64,000 bases of DNA from Limisphaerales bacterium (GTDB lineage: Bacteria; Verrucomicrobiota; Verrucomicrobiia; Limisphaerales; UBA1096): positions 1 through 64,000 of the forward strand of contig SHAK01000004.1 of NCBI GenBank assembly GCA_004213515.1, read 5' to 3'. Position 1 is the first letter of the stretch. Every line of letters begins with the position of its first letter. A program made the position numbers and the translations under genes. The notes under the pieces are model-generated. The model worked only from the letters and a program-made list of their open reading frames with translations, had not been told where the DNA came from and did no database searches. Below, piece after piece: positions 27,588 to 36,288 of the stretch.

Positions 27588-28457
27588 TCAAGACTCCGGC
27601 TGAATGCGCTCAGTGCGTTCAAAATCTGTTGAAAGGCTCTCCATTTTGAACTGATATGTTTTCCAAGCGATACGAGCATTAAATTTGGCATTCACTTTTC
27701 CATCAACCCAATTGTCCTTACCCAACCGTTTTTGAGTGGCATCAATATTGATAGTTTTAATAGAACCTGCAATACCTCCCAGAAAGTTTACAGGTTTAGC
27801 CAATCTAGCTCTAATCTGTGAAATCTGAAACTCCTCTTTATCAATCCATACCTTGGTTTTCAGTTGATCCAAAATACGGTTCACAGTTCGACTTTTGTAT
27901 TTATTTTTTTTATTAGGTTTAAGCCCAATAACAAAAGCATCTCGATCATTAACTTTCTCAACACCCTCTAGAATGGGAATAAACTTATTCTCGAATAGAT
28001 CTATATTTCTTGTAAAGAGACTTTCATTACGCTTTTTAACATCACCTTTTTTTCGTTTATTAAGGTAACGCCGCTGACGTTCCTGATGCTTTCTATATTC
28101 ACGATATCTCTCCTCGCGTGTAGCTGAACGGCCATTTACTTTGCGTAATTGCTGATCACGATCATCAGTAAATGCAAGATAGGTTTTACTGTTTTTCTCA
28201 ATAATATTCCCCTTGGTATCAAGTTCATCAAAAGATGCTTTCCTGTAAAACTTGAAGACAGCTTCCCCTTGCCCATTCCTCTTAGAAGCTTCCCGAGCCA
28301 GCTCAATAATTTCATCAGCTGTTAGTTCGCTAGGAAGCTTAATATTAACCGGAGGAAGTGAACTAGATTGATCTAAAGCATGAACAGTCTGGCTGGCGAT
28401 AGCTAAAATCAAAGCTTTACCAAATCCTTTAAGAAATCTAGAGAATATCGAATACAT
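27588..28457 (-). CDS. Exported protein of unknown function, possibly LolA/LppX-like fold
   Basis: The protein has 289 residues. The signal peptide is about 1-27 (ALILAIASQTVHA). The mature part begins with a helical segment (LTADEIIELAREASKR). A charged region about 100-140 is rich in R, K and E (REERYREYRKHQERQRRYLNKRKK). A beta-rich second half includes FVIGLKPNKK, KVWIDKEEFQISQIRA and FNARIAWKTYQF. This pattern resembles outer-membrane-lipoprotein-sorting (LolA-type) proteins, but the match is weak. It lies 3 bases after the intradiol dioxygenase gene, so the two are co-transcribed. Confidence 0.7.
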   Translation of the reverse strand: MYSIFSRFLKGFGKALILAIASQTVHALDQSSSLPPVNIKLPSELTADEIIELAREASKRNGQGEAVFKFYRKASFDELDTKGNIIEKNSKTYLAFTDDRDQQLRKVNGRSATREERYREYRKHQERQRRYLNKRKKGDVKKRNESLFTRNIDLFENKFIPILEGVEKVNDRDAFVIGLKPNKKNKYKSRTVNRILDQLKTKVWIDKEEFQISQIRARLAKPVNFLGGIAGSIKTINIDATQKRLGKDNWVDGKVNAKFNARIAWKTYQFKMESLSTDFERTERIQPES

Positions 28458-28460
28458 AAT

Positions 28461-29156
28461 TTAGACCACAGTATTAATCACAATGTCGAATAGCCCAACG
28501 GTAGAACTATTCTCAATCCCTTTTTTCTGTCCAAACTGATCTCCAATATACTTAACCAATTTAGAGTCCAATCCTATAGCCAAATTGAAATCAACAGTAA
28601 CATTTTTACGATTTTTTTCAGGAATATTATTGTAAATACCATCCTTAATATTAAGTGGATCACCTGAAAAATAAAGCTGAGTGGTAAGGTCTTCAAACCC
28701 ACGCCTATAAACCTTGAAATGAATATGAGGCGGGCGCTGCCAATCATCCCGAACTCCATAAGCGGCCGGCTTGATCGTTTTAAAAACATAACGTCCATTT
28801 TTATCCGTTACGCTACGCCCAAAGAATTGAAAATTTATATCTCGATCAGCTTGGCGAGGATCACCGGCATGATTATAGATACCTTTATTGTCGGTCTGCC
28901 ATATTTCAACAACAGCCCGCTCTACTGGCTTCCCTTGTTTATCTGAAACCTTGCCATGAACATAAATCGTTTTACCAATTGGTTTTTTTTTAGAACCCAT
29001 AACCTTGGTAAGATTATTGTCCATATCTGGATAAAACGGGCCTTCAATTTGAGCCGGAGTTATAGACTTGGAAGTTTCCACCTCATTAGCTGCAGCTGAA
29101 CCAACAACAAGAAAAGAGCCTACAAGCGCATCTCGTCGTGTATATTTCTTCTTCAT
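28461..29156 (-). CDS. Exported intradiol ring-cleavage dioxygenase
   Basis: The protein has 231 residues. The N-terminus KKYTRRDALVGSFLVVGSAAA looks like a Tat signal. The rest matches the protocatechuate 3,4-dioxygenase type: EGPFYP near residue 38, VEIWQTDNKGIYNHAGDP near 83, and AAYGVRDDWQRPPHIHFKV near 131. The four Fe(III) ligands are present as Tyr94, Tyr133, His144 and His146. Such enzymes open catechol rings between the hydroxyl groups. An envelope location suggests action on extracellular aromatics, such as lignin- or polyphenol-derived catechols, rather than the cytoplasmic beta-ketoadipate pathway. No other genes of that pathway are nearby. Confidence 0.88.
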   Translation of the reverse strand: MKKKYTRRDALVGSFLVVGSAAANEVETSKSITPAQIEGPFYPDMDNNLTKVMGSKKKPIGKTIYVHGKVSDKQGKPVERAVVEIWQTDNKGIYNHAGDPRQADRDINFQFFGRSVTDKNGRYVFKTIKPAAYGVRDDWQRPPHIHFKVYRRGFEDLTTQLYFSGDPLNIKDGIYNNIPEKNRKNVTVDFNLAIGLDSKLVKYIGDQFGQKKGIENSSTVGLFDIVINTVV

Positions 29157-29195
29157 TGGAAACCCTTCATATAACGCTACACTTATTCAAATTAG

Positions 29196-29555
29196 TTACG
29201 ATCCTTCACCTTGATGATTGAATCCTATATCCCGATTGAAAGGACTCGGGAAATCATAACCTTTGACATCAGGAAAATGCATTACTGTAGCAATCGCACC
29301 CCAAGGGATCATGGCAGAAGCATTAACCTCCTGCATTGATTCAGGAACCCAGATACCTGCATCCTGCCCAACTCGTGAAGGCAGTTCAAAATCAGGAAAC
29401 TGAACCCAAATCCCAGTTTCATCATAACCCAGAACTTTTGTAAAAAATTTCTCCTGTGAAATACCAATCGGCTCGAGAATCTCAGGATTTTTTAAAACAA
29501 CCAGGACCACATCATTAATGGTACGGGCGATAGTCATCATTAATTTATCACTCAT
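29196..29555 (-). CDS. Small protein of unknown function
   Basis: I do not recognise this protein. The start at ATG 29555 gives 119 residues. It has AGG about nine bases upstream, better than the longer frame from 29600. It begins with a helical segment (MTIARTINDVVLVVLKNPEILEPIG) and continues with an aromatic and acidic part (ETGIWVQFPDFELP, MIPWGAIATVMHFPDVKG). No signal peptide or membrane segment is clear. It lies 39 bases upstream of the dioxygenase gene on the same strand, so it may be the first gene of that three-gene group. Confidence 0.65.
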   Translation of the reverse strand: MSDKLMMTIARTINDVVLVVLKNPEILEPIGISQEKFFTKVLGYDETGIWVQFPDFELPSRVGQDAGIWVPESMQEVNASAMIPWGAIATVMHFPDVKGYDFPSPFNRDIGFNHQGEGS

Positions 29556-29689
29556 ATATTTACCTGCTAGAAATCTAACTAGCCCTTTATTTTCTCGCAA
29601 TGCAAACCTTGAAAAAAAGCAGATATCTTTAATGAAATTATTTTCGACTAGCCTTCAAATAAATTATTGTTAAATATGCACCTGATCTT

Positions 29690-29836
29690 ATGAAGCATGT
29701 AAGCTGGACAAATCCTCGACAGTTCCTTTCTAAGGCATGGATCATTATAGATTTTATGGGGCTTAAGCAAAAAGAATTTATTTTAAACATACTGGACGCA
29801 TACGAAAGCTCACAGATATTGGCCGCCGAGTTTTAA
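29690..29836 (+). CDS. Short ORF upstream of and in frame with the UbiA-like gene (doubtful)
   Basis: This frame of 48 codons opens with ATG (29690) and ends with TAA (29834-29836). The product begins MKHVSWTNPRQFLSKAWIII and has a helical, gene-like composition (KEFILNILDAYESS). It is in the same frame as the UbiA-like gene that follows, with no canonical start codon between them. It could be a real small gene, a leader peptide, or the 5' part of a gene broken by the TAA. I see no strong ribosome-binding site before it. Confidence 0.3.
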   Translation: MKHVSWTNPRQFLSKAWIIIDFMGLKQKEFILNILDAYESSQILAAEF

Positions 29837-30016
29837 AAGAAACAGTTATCTAATTCATACAAGACACCAAGCTCTATTCAAGAAATTGCCAACAACTCCC
29901 GAACCCCATGGTGGCTTTGGCCAAACCTTTTAAATCTTGATTCACCGATTCTTGCATTAATATGGCAAGAACAATTTGCTCGGATCGCAAGCATAAATCT
30001 TACATTAGGCGATAGA
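29837..30016 (+). other. Coding-like 5' extension of the UbiA-like gene without a start codon
   Basis: The frame of the gene at 30017 stays open back to the TAA at 29834. The translated extension contains TPWWLWPNLLNLDSPILALIW, followed by QEQFARIASINLTLGD. This is a plausible membrane N-terminus that leads straight into the annotated part and resembles the start of UbiA-like proteins as I recall them from Verrucomicrobia. No ATG, GTG or TTG occurs in frame here. Translation could start at an ATT (29876 or 29885), or the gene could be damaged. Confidence 0.5.
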
Positions 30017-30727
30017 ATGCTTTTGTTTTTTTGCACTTGGTTAGTGTACTGCGCTGACCGGTTACTTGACGCTTTGAATTCCGAGATAAAAACAGAAACA
30101 GGACGCCATAAAATCCATCAAAAAGGACAAAAAATATGGCTAGGAATTTCAGCTTTCTTTTTAGTCATATCATTAATCTTAGCTATTAATTGCCTTAACA
30201 GTCTAGCATGGATTGCAGGCGTTGTAGTATTCTCACTAACTGCCCTTCACTTTGTCGCAACACATTGGCTTCCCGTTTTTCGGATTCCAATTTGGCCTAA
30301 GGAGTGGCATGTTGGAGTTGTATTTTCCATGGGCTGCTCTATTCAGGTATGGTCTTTAGGACCTGATGCTTGGATAAATTTAATTCTACCAGCATTTAGC
30401 TTTGGAGCATTATGCGCAATGAGCTGCTCACATATTACAGTTTGGGAAGCACTAACTGATGATCGTAATAATTCAGATTCATTACTTAACACGCGGTCTA
30501 GTTTTGCACACCGTCTTTCATGGTTTGATATTGGCCTTGGCTTACTATGTCTTTTATTTGCAGTAGTATTTGAACAAACCGAAGCTCAGCAAGCGTTTAT
30601 AGCGATAGCAATAAGCGCCTTTGCACTCGGTTGGTTTCATGATAGGCGCAACCAATTTAGCACCAATCTACTCCGTATAATTGCTGATATTGGTCTTTAT
30701 ACTCCAATCTTATTTTTTCTTCTTTAG
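30017..30727 (+). CDS. UbiA-like integral membrane protein (5' end uncertain)
   Basis: From the first ATG the frame has 236 codons and about seven membrane segments. CTWLVYCADRLLDAL at the start contains a DRxxD motif like the prenyl-diphosphate site of UbiA prenyltransferases. A second Asp-rich motif is weaker (ITVWEALTDDRNN near residue 140). Late segments include FHDRRNQFSTNLLRIIADIGLYTP. The enzyme type is uncertain: it may be a UbiA-family transferase or a relative that has lost activity. Coding sequence clearly continues upstream of this ATG, see 29837-30016. It stands alone on the + strand. Confidence 0.65.
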   Translation: MLLFFCTWLVYCADRLLDALNSEIKTETGRHKIHQKGQKIWLGISAFFLVISLILAINCLNSLAWIAGVVVFSLTALHFVATHWLPVFRIPIWPKEWHVGVVFSMGCSIQVWSLGPDAWINLILPAFSFGALCAMSCSHITVWEALTDDRNNSDSLLNTRSSFAHRLSWFDIGLGLLCLLFAVVFEQTEAQQAFIAIAISAFALGWFHDRRNQFSTNLLRIIADIGLYTPILFFLL

Positions 30728-30802
30728 CTCTCGACTGCGCATAATATCTTAGATTCATATATCGAACATAAAAAGAGTTATAGCATAAGATACTAATTAA
30801 AA

Positions 30803-31411
30803 ATGAAACTATACAAAACACTTCTTATCGCAGCTATCTTCGCCCTTTGCGGGCAATTACTCGCTGAAGAAAAGCTCAACGCCGTCCCGGAAAGCGAACA
30901 TCCATATAAGAGCGCTTTTGACACCTTTTATAATTATATAAGAATATTAAATGAAAACGAGTTAACGGAGAAAAACATAAGAAAACTTTTTAACGAAAAC
31001 TTTTGTTTTAAAGGAAATCCAAATCTAGTCCTATCTACACATGAAGACATAACAAAATTTTATCATTCGATTAGAAATAAGACTTACCCTACTATTTGCC
31101 ATCCACATAAATTCACCGCATTAAAACTTCACAAGCTCTCCTATCTTCCATTGACTGAAAATTCTGTCAAAATCGCTTTGTTAGATGTTTTCATTACAAC
31201 ACCAAATAACACACCCAGAAAAAAAATGTCATTTATATATTCATTAGTTTTTAACGAAAAAAACGATAGTTGGCTTTTGAATAGCATCGAAGAACTTCGA
31301 GTAAAGAACTATCCAAAATGGAATAAGGTCAAAATTAGAAATGAATTTAAATACTCCTTAAAAATTCCAATTAACAAATTAAAACCTTTGCTAGCTTCTG
31401 AAATCAAATGA
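30803..31411 (+). CDS. Exported protein of unknown function
   Basis: The protein has 202 residues. The signal peptide is about 1-21 (TLLIAAIFALCGQLLA, then EEK). The mature part could be an NTF2-like/SnoaL-like domain: helices AFDTFYNYIRILNENEL and NIRKLFNENF, then strands VKIALLDVFITTP, SFIYSLVFNEKNDSWLLNSIEELR. The match is only structural in character. It is strongly AT-biased and rich in Lys and Asn. It lies 75 bases after the UbiA-like gene and probably has its own promoter. Confidence 0.7.
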   Translation: MKLYKTLLIAAIFALCGQLLAEEKLNAVPESEHPYKSAFDTFYNYIRILNENELTEKNIRKLFNENFCFKGNPNLVLSTHEDITKFYHSIRNKTYPTICHPHKFTALKLHKLSYLPLTENSVKIALLDVFITTPNNTPRKKMSFIYSLVFNEKNDSWLLNSIEELRVKNYPKWNKVKIRNEFKYSLKIPINKLKPLLASEIK

Positions 31412-31536
31412 ATGACAACGAGAACATCAGAGGCTCCGGACAGTCACCTGATTTCTGACAAAGTGAATTATTAAGACAAGAAAAGAAAATAATGGTTTAA
31501 CTCAGTGTTTTTGATATTTTGTTGCTTTAAGCGATT

Positions 31537-32820
31537 ATGAAATATCATTCCTCTACTACAATCCTACTATTCATTTCACTAGCGACATCACTTGTTGCAA
31601 CTGACAAACCATTTATTACTACTCAATCACCCATCACTCTTCTTAGTGCTAATGATGGTGAGACAGATGTTACATGGAGAAAAACGCCTGAGGGACTCAA
31701 CGATCGAGCAGTTAAAACTCAAGACTCGATAACTGTAGTTCACTTGGGACCAGATCATCCTCCAATCACGAAGACCGTTTATGGAACAGTTCCATCAACT
31801 ATTCTTGGCACTCCAACTATGGCAATGTCTTCTAACGGACGCTTTGGTATTATTGCTAATCACGGTTGGAGAGGACGCACTCAATATGCCAATTTAATTT
31901 ATCCAGCTGGTGAATCTGTCACAAACAAAGACATCACACCCAGTGATCTTTCCGAGCAGAAACTCATTCCTCAATTATCAAACATGCTAAGTTTAATAGA
32001 CTTAACAGCACCAGATTTAAAGGTAGTACATAGGGTTTTACTAGAGGATAATCCGGTACATGTATTGCCCCACCCTGACAAAAAACATTTTGTAGTTGGC
32101 GCTAGTGAAAATTTTTATATTTATAAAATTGAAAACGAAAAGCTAATTCAAGTTAGCAAGAGTCCACAATCAAATGGGTTGCCGTGTTTTTGGATAAATC
32201 CAAAAGGTGATCGCATTCTTACGACTCAAGGTGACACTAAGAATACTTCGCCATGCACTATGCATTGGTATTCTTTAGAAAGCAATCAAGTGAAACACTT
32301 GAGTGAAGTTGGAATAAACGACGGAGTTGATACAAAGTTTATGGACAGAACCTACATACTAAGAATTAGTTTGGACGGTAAGTTTGCATTGGTTTGCCAA
32401 GACTCATCTGTCTTCAGTCCAGAGCTTTCCGATATTCCAGTAGTTGATCTTACTTTAGATAAGCCAGCAGTAACGAGTGTTATTAAACAAGTTGGCCCAG
32501 GAATAGAAAGCTTTGCTTTCCATCCTAATGGAAAAATGGCAGTAGCAACATGTCTTGGTGTTTATAAGAATAGCATTGCAGTTCTTGATATTGCATCTAA
32601 GCCAGCAAGACTTCTTTATCATCTTGATGCCGGAGGAATTGGCCAAGGTATCGAATTCACTCCAGAAGGAGACAAATTATTTGTTGGTTCAACTACAGCA
32701 AGTCGAATCGAAGTATATGATGTGATTGGCGAATATGAGCTTCAAAAGAATAAAAAATTTATAAAGATAGGTTACGGTCATTGCAGTTTAACAATGGGGC
32801 CAAGATATAAAGGTAAATGA
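31537..32820 (+). CDS. Exported beta-propeller protein (YncE/lactonase-like)
   Basis: The protein has 427 residues. A signal peptide (about 1-21) is followed by repeated beta-propeller blades: MAMSSNGRFGIIANHGWRG, VLPHPDKKHFVVGASENF, LRISLDGKFALVCQDSS, FAFHPNGKMAVATC and IEFTPEGDKLFVGSTTAS. The xPDGKxxxV type of blade is typical of YVTN/lactonase-like seven-blade propellers. No catalytic residues can be assigned, so binding or scaffolding is as likely as an enzyme role. Its stop overlaps the start of the ankyrin lipoprotein by four bases (ATGA), so the two are made together. Confidence 0.78.
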   Translation: MKYHSSTTILLFISLATSLVATDKPFITTQSPITLLSANDGETDVTWRKTPEGLNDRAVKTQDSITVVHLGPDHPPITKTVYGTVPSTILGTPTMAMSSNGRFGIIANHGWRGRTQYANLIYPAGESVTNKDITPSDLSEQKLIPQLSNMLSLIDLTAPDLKVVHRVLLEDNPVHVLPHPDKKHFVVGASENFYIYKIENEKLIQVSKSPQSNGLPCFWINPKGDRILTTQGDTKNTSPCTMHWYSLESNQVKHLSEVGINDGVDTKFMDRTYILRISLDGKFALVCQDSSVFSPELSDIPVVDLTLDKPAVTSVIKQVGPGIESFAFHPNGKMAVATCLGVYKNSIAVLDIASKPARLLYHLDAGGIGQGIEFTPEGDKLFVGSTTASRIEVYDVIGEYELQKNKKFIKIGYGHCSLTMGPRYKGK

Positions 32821-33593
32821 AATACATACTCACAACAATCGCAGCAGTGCTTTTGGTGGGGTGTGATACACACGTAGATTCAGTTTTCCTAGGTCGCACC
32901 GAATCTAAATTTCTTGCTCATGTAAATAGTGGAGATATTAAAGATGTAAAAAAGTATTTAGATAAAGGTGTAAACGTAAATCTACAGGATGAACCAGGAA
33001 TGACTCCTTTACACCATGCTGTAAACGGCAATTGGAATGGAACTAATTTAGAAACAATTGAATTGCTAATTAGTAGAGGTGCAAATGTCAATGCAATCGA
33101 TGACACGCATCATACTCCTTTGCATATGTGTAACAATAAAGAGATTGCTGAGCTGCTTATTGATAGCGGTGCAAATGTGAATGCTAAGACTGAGAGAACA
33201 GGAGAGACTGTTTTGTTTAAAGCAACACACGGAGCTTCTCAGGGTGCAAGTAAGAGTTATCAAAGGTATCTAGGATTGACTAAAATACTGATATCTAAAG
33301 GAGCGGATGTGAATATAAAGCTTAGATCAGGAAGTATGATTAACGATGATAAACCGTATCATGATAAATCGGGAGATACAGTTTTGCATCAGGTGGTAAG
33401 AAGTTATTCAGAAAAACATGCTTCGGAAGTAGCTGAATTACTTTTTACTAATGGTGCAAATATCAATGAAAGAAATATTCGTGGAAATACACCTTTTGAT
33501 GAAGCGCTTTTAAATAAACGAAATAAAACTGCAGAATTTCTCCGCAAGCACGGAGCTAAGACGGGTGAAGAATTGAAAGCTGAAGGAAAGTAG
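32817..33593 (+). CDS. Ankyrin-repeat lipoprotein
   Basis: The protein has 258 residues. The signal peptide ends in LLVGC with lipobox Cys16. About five ankyrin repeats follow: the first at about 38-65 (KYLDKGVNVNLQDEPGMTPLHHA), then ISRGANVNAIDDTHHTPLHM, IDSGANVNAKTERTGETVLF, ISKGADVNIKLRSG and LFTNGANINERNIRGNTPFDEAL. Ankyrin repeats bind proteins, so this is probably an envelope-anchored partner of another secreted protein. The obvious candidate is the beta-propeller encoded by the overlapping upstream gene (inference). Confidence 0.88.
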   Translation: MKYILTTIAAVLLVGCDTHVDSVFLGRTESKFLAHVNSGDIKDVKKYLDKGVNVNLQDEPGMTPLHHAVNGNWNGTNLETIELLISRGANVNAIDDTHHTPLHMCNNKEIAELLIDSGANVNAKTERTGETVLFKATHGASQGASKSYQRYLGLTKILISKGADVNIKLRSGSMINDDKPYHDKSGDTVLHQVVRSYSEKHASEVAELLFTNGANINERNIRGNTPFDEALLNKRNKTAEFLRKHGAKTGEELKAEGK

Positions 33594-33734
33594 AATTCCT
33601 TTTGTATAAAACTCACTCCTGAGCAAATCGATCTCTAGCACCTCTCACCGTAAAACATCTGCACCCACTTCCCCCCTTGGGTACTATTATTGCATAGAAA
33701 ATCGTTTATTAAATAGCTCCAAGGAATTGGTAGA

Positions 33735-33765
33735 AAATAATTTAGAGGCGTATTCCCCCTCTAAA
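33735..33765 (-). terminator. Likely Rho-independent terminator of tRNA-Leu
   Basis: On the - strand the sequence just after the tRNA 3' end forms an 8-bp stem: TTTAGAGG (33765-33758) with CCTCTAAA (33748-33741) and a 9-base loop. TTATTTTC follows. The stem is AT-rich and only moderately stable. The position a few bases after the CCA end fits a tRNA terminator. Confidence 0.5.
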
Positions 33766-33768
33766 AGA

Positions 33769-33855
33769 TGGTGCCCGCGGCAAGAGTTGAACTTGCACCC
33801 CATTAATGGGACATGAATCTGAATCATGCGCGTCTACCAATTCCGCCACGCGGGC
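33769..33855 (-). tRNA. tRNA-Leu (anticodon CAG)
   Basis: An 87-base class II tRNA. The acceptor stem GCCCGCG (33855-33849) pairs with CGCGGGC (33779-33773), followed by discriminator A and an encoded CCA (33771-33769). The anticodon stem CATGA/TCATG closes a 7-base loop TTCAGAT with anticodon CAG, which reads CUG. The long variable arm is a hairpin (CCCATTAATGGG), as in all tRNA-Leu. The T arm is GCAAG/CTTGC with TTCAACT loop. It is a single tRNA, not part of a cluster. The 175 bases on either side up to the next genes hold no other gene I can see. Confidence 0.96.
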
Positions 33856-34031
33856 AATCAGAAAATCTAAATAAAATGGGGCTGGATTCCTAGTAACACC
33901 TCTTCTTTTTTGCAAGCTCGAATTCTTTTTGTAGCTTGAATAGCAATAATCAACGGCTTGACCTCAGCGCCCAGCTCTCTCAAAATCAACCGCTAATTTT
34001 TTAGTTACAATTTAGAAATAAGCAAAAATAT

Positions 34032-35057
34032 ATGAGTGCACCAAAATTACATAATGCAATGTGGCCCGGGCTCGTAGGCAAAGGCACAGATGAAGGACAA
34101 GAACCTCCAATCAGTCTTGAACGAATGCTAGAACTTACGGCAGCAGCTGAGGTTAATGGACAAAAGTTTGATGGTATTGATTACTTTTTATTCCTCCCAC
34201 ACACTGACCCTCAAGCTAGCGATGATGAATTAAAAAATATTGCCGATCTAATTGCCGGCAAAGGTTTTGATATTGGTTCACTGGTTGCTCCTGTATGGCC
34301 TGGTACAATCGGTGACTCTGCAATGGGAGATGCAGAACAAAGAGGTAAATTTCTGGATGCCGTAAAAATGGCATGCCGTATTGGAAAGATTTTTAACGAA
34401 CATGGTGCTCGCAAGTATGGAGTTATCCGCATTGACTCTGCCGAGTTTGGCATCGAGAAATGGCGAGAAGATTCCAAAGGCAATACCAGCATTATAATTG
34501 AAACATTCAAGGAGGCAGCAAAAATTGCTTCAGACCACGGCGAACGATTAGCGGCTGAAGGTGAAATCTGCTGGGCTGGCATGCACAGCTGGAAAGACAT
34601 ACTCGACGTGCTTGAAGGTGTCGGCATGCCAAATGCGCTTGGGTTTCAAGCTGATCTAGCCCACACATACCTTTACACACTTGGCTACAACGCACCGGAG
34701 CATGCCCTTGTGAAAGAAGGATACACAGACGATCAATTTTGGCCTGCCTATGAGAAAATGACCGATGCTCTACGTCCTTGGACTATTGACTTCCATGTTG
34801 CCCAAAACGATGGGCAAGTCCATGGCGCAGGAAGCCATGATAAGACAGGGAAACACTGCACTGCCGATGATCCAAATGGTAAATTGGACATCACTAAATG
34901 TGCTGGTTATTGGCTAAAAGACGCTCAAACTCGTGGAATTAAACATATCTGCTGGGACGGATGTATGTTTCCTAACTCAACCCTTGAAGATCCTGATACT
35001 TGGAATACGATACTAAAAGCAATGATTGAAGTGCGAGAAGCCCACGGCTGGAATTAA
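34032..35057 (+). CDS. Sugar phosphate isomerase/epimerase family TIM-barrel protein
   Basis: The protein has 341 residues and a xylose-isomerase-like TIM barrel. Strand-end motifs with likely metal ligands are AAEGEICW (Glu), [10 protein letters not shown] (Asp) and [10 protein letters not shown] (His). [26 protein letters not shown] forms the N-terminal part. There is no signal peptide. It lies 12 bases before a Gfo/Idh/MocA oxidoreductase, a classic pairing in sugar or inositol catabolism where one enzyme oxidises and the other isomerises the keto-sugar. The substrate cannot be named from sequence. It appears more GC-rich than its left-hand neighbours. Confidence 0.85.
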   Translation: MSAPKLHNAMWPGLVGKGTDEGQEPPISLERMLELTAAAEVNGQKFDGIDYFLFLPHTDPQASDDELKNIADLIAGKGFDIGSLVAPVWPGTIGDSAMGDAEQRGKFLDAVKMACRIGKIFNEHGARKYGVIRIDSAEFGIEKWREDSKGNTSIIIETFKEAAKIASDHGERLAAEGEICWAGMHSWKDILDVLEGVGMPNALGFQADLAHTYLYTLGYNAPEHALVKEGYTDDQFWPAYEKMTDALRPWTIDFHVAQNDGQVHGAGSHDKTGKHCTADDPNGKLDITKCAGYWLKDAQTRGIKHICWDGCMFPNSTLEDPDTWNTILKAMIEVREAHGWN

Positions 35058-35069
35058 TTTTTAATCATC

Positions 35070-36212
35070 ATGAGTGAGAAAAAAAATCTTAATATTGGTT
35101 TAATCGGTTATGGTTTTATGGGGCGAACCCATTCGAACGGATACAAACGAGTCAGTGATTTTTTCCCTGACCTACAGCATCGTCCAGTTCTCAAAGCAGT
35201 ATGTGGTCGTACAGAAGATCGAACAAAGGCATTTGCGGAACAGTGGGGCTATGAAAACTTTGAAACCGACTGGAGAGAATTAATAAAACGGGAAGATATT
35301 GATGCAATCGACATCTGCACGCCGAATGATCAGCATGCTGAAGTTGCAATAGCTGCCGCTGAGGCTGGTAAAATGGTCTTATGTGAAAAGCCACTTGCCC
35401 GCACAGCTGAAGAAAGCCTGCCAATGGTCGATGCCGTAGAAAAAGCAGGTGTAGCCAATACAGTTTGGTATAATTATCGACGAGTACCTGCTGTAACCCT
35501 AGCAAAACAAATCATTGAATCCGGAAAGCTCGGTCAAATATTTCATTACCGCGCCAACTTTCTTCAAGATTGGACGATAAGTGCTGACTTACCACAAGGA
35601 GGCGAAGGCCTATGGCGATTAGATGCAGCCGCAGCCGGCAGTGGCGTAACTGGAGATTTGCTTGCTCACTGTATAGACACAGCTCTTTGGCTCAACGGCA
35701 GCATTAATGACGTTTCTGCTGTAACTGAAACTTTTATTAAAGAACGCGTTCATCAGGCAACTGGGGAGAAACAGGAAGTAACGATTGATGATGCGTGCAT
35801 TTTTCACTGCCACTTCTCAAATGGCTCTCTTGGACTTTTTGAGTCAACACGATATGCAAGAGGACATAAGGCATTGTACACTCTTGAGATAAACGGAGCC
35901 AATGCATCCATTCGATGGGATTTACATGATTTAAATCGTCTAGAATTCTTTGATCACAGTGATGAGTCTAACACACGCGGTTGGAGAAGCATTCATATTA
36001 CTGATGGTGACATGCCTTATATGGATAAATGGTGGGTTCCAGGCCTTTGCATAGGTTATGAACACACATTTGTTCATCAAGTCGCTGATTTCCTTAAAAG
36101 CCTTGATGAAAACGCTCCTTGTAATCCTACCTTCCGAGATGCCCTAGATACAGCAAAGGTATGTGATGCTGTACTCGCTTCCGCGAAAGAGCGAGCATGG
36201 AAAAACGTCTAA
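35070..36212 (+). CDS. Gfo/Idh/MocA family NAD(P)-dependent oxidoreductase
   Basis: The protein has 380 residues. The Rossmann motif is [18 protein letters not shown] at the N-terminus. [12 protein letters not shown] near residue 104 contains the EKP signature, whose Lys is catalytic. [17 protein letters not shown] (about 192) gives the second-domain His and Asp. Enzymes of this family oxidise sugar or inositol hydroxyls. It follows the TIM-barrel isomerase gene by 12 bases and the unit ends in a strong terminator 20 bases after the stop. Confidence 0.92.
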   Translation: MSEKKNLNIGLIGYGFMGRTHSNGYKRVSDFFPDLQHRPVLKAVCGRTEDRTKAFAEQWGYENFETDWRELIKREDIDAIDICTPNDQHAEVAIAAAEAGKMVLCEKPLARTAEESLPMVDAVEKAGVANTVWYNYRRVPAVTLAKQIIESGKLGQIFHYRANFLQDWTISADLPQGGEGLWRLDAAAAGSGVTGDLLAHCIDTALWLNGSINDVSAVTETFIKERVHQATGEKQEVTIDDACIFHCHFSNGSLGLFESTRYARGHKALYTLEINGANASIRWDLHDLNRLEFFDHSDESNTRGWRSIHITDGDMPYMDKWWVPGLCIGYEHTFVHQVADFLKSLDENAPCNPTFRDALDTAKVCDAVLASAKERAWKNV

Positions 36213-36231
36213 ATAATTAGAAGAAATCACA

Positions 36232-36267
36232 ATAACGCCCTCTACAAAGAGGGCGTTATCTTTTTTT
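36232..36267 (+). terminator. Rho-independent terminator after the isomerase/oxidoreductase pair
   Basis: A perfect 12-bp stem, ATAACGCCCTCT (36232-36243) with AGAGGGCGTTAT (36248-36259), has a 4-base loop ACAA. A run of seven T follows at 36261-36267. It lies 20 bases after the oxidoreductase stop and separates this unit from the convergent addA-like gene. Confidence 0.92.
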
Positions 36268-36288
36268 AACCAGCGAAAAAAAAGACTA

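Noticed and set aside
20433-36212. An undescribed defence or mobile system in the accessory region
   Set aside because: I looked for integrases, transposases, restriction or toxin-antitoxin genes and terminal repeats, and found none. The genes are exported catabolic or structural proteins typical of the phylum.
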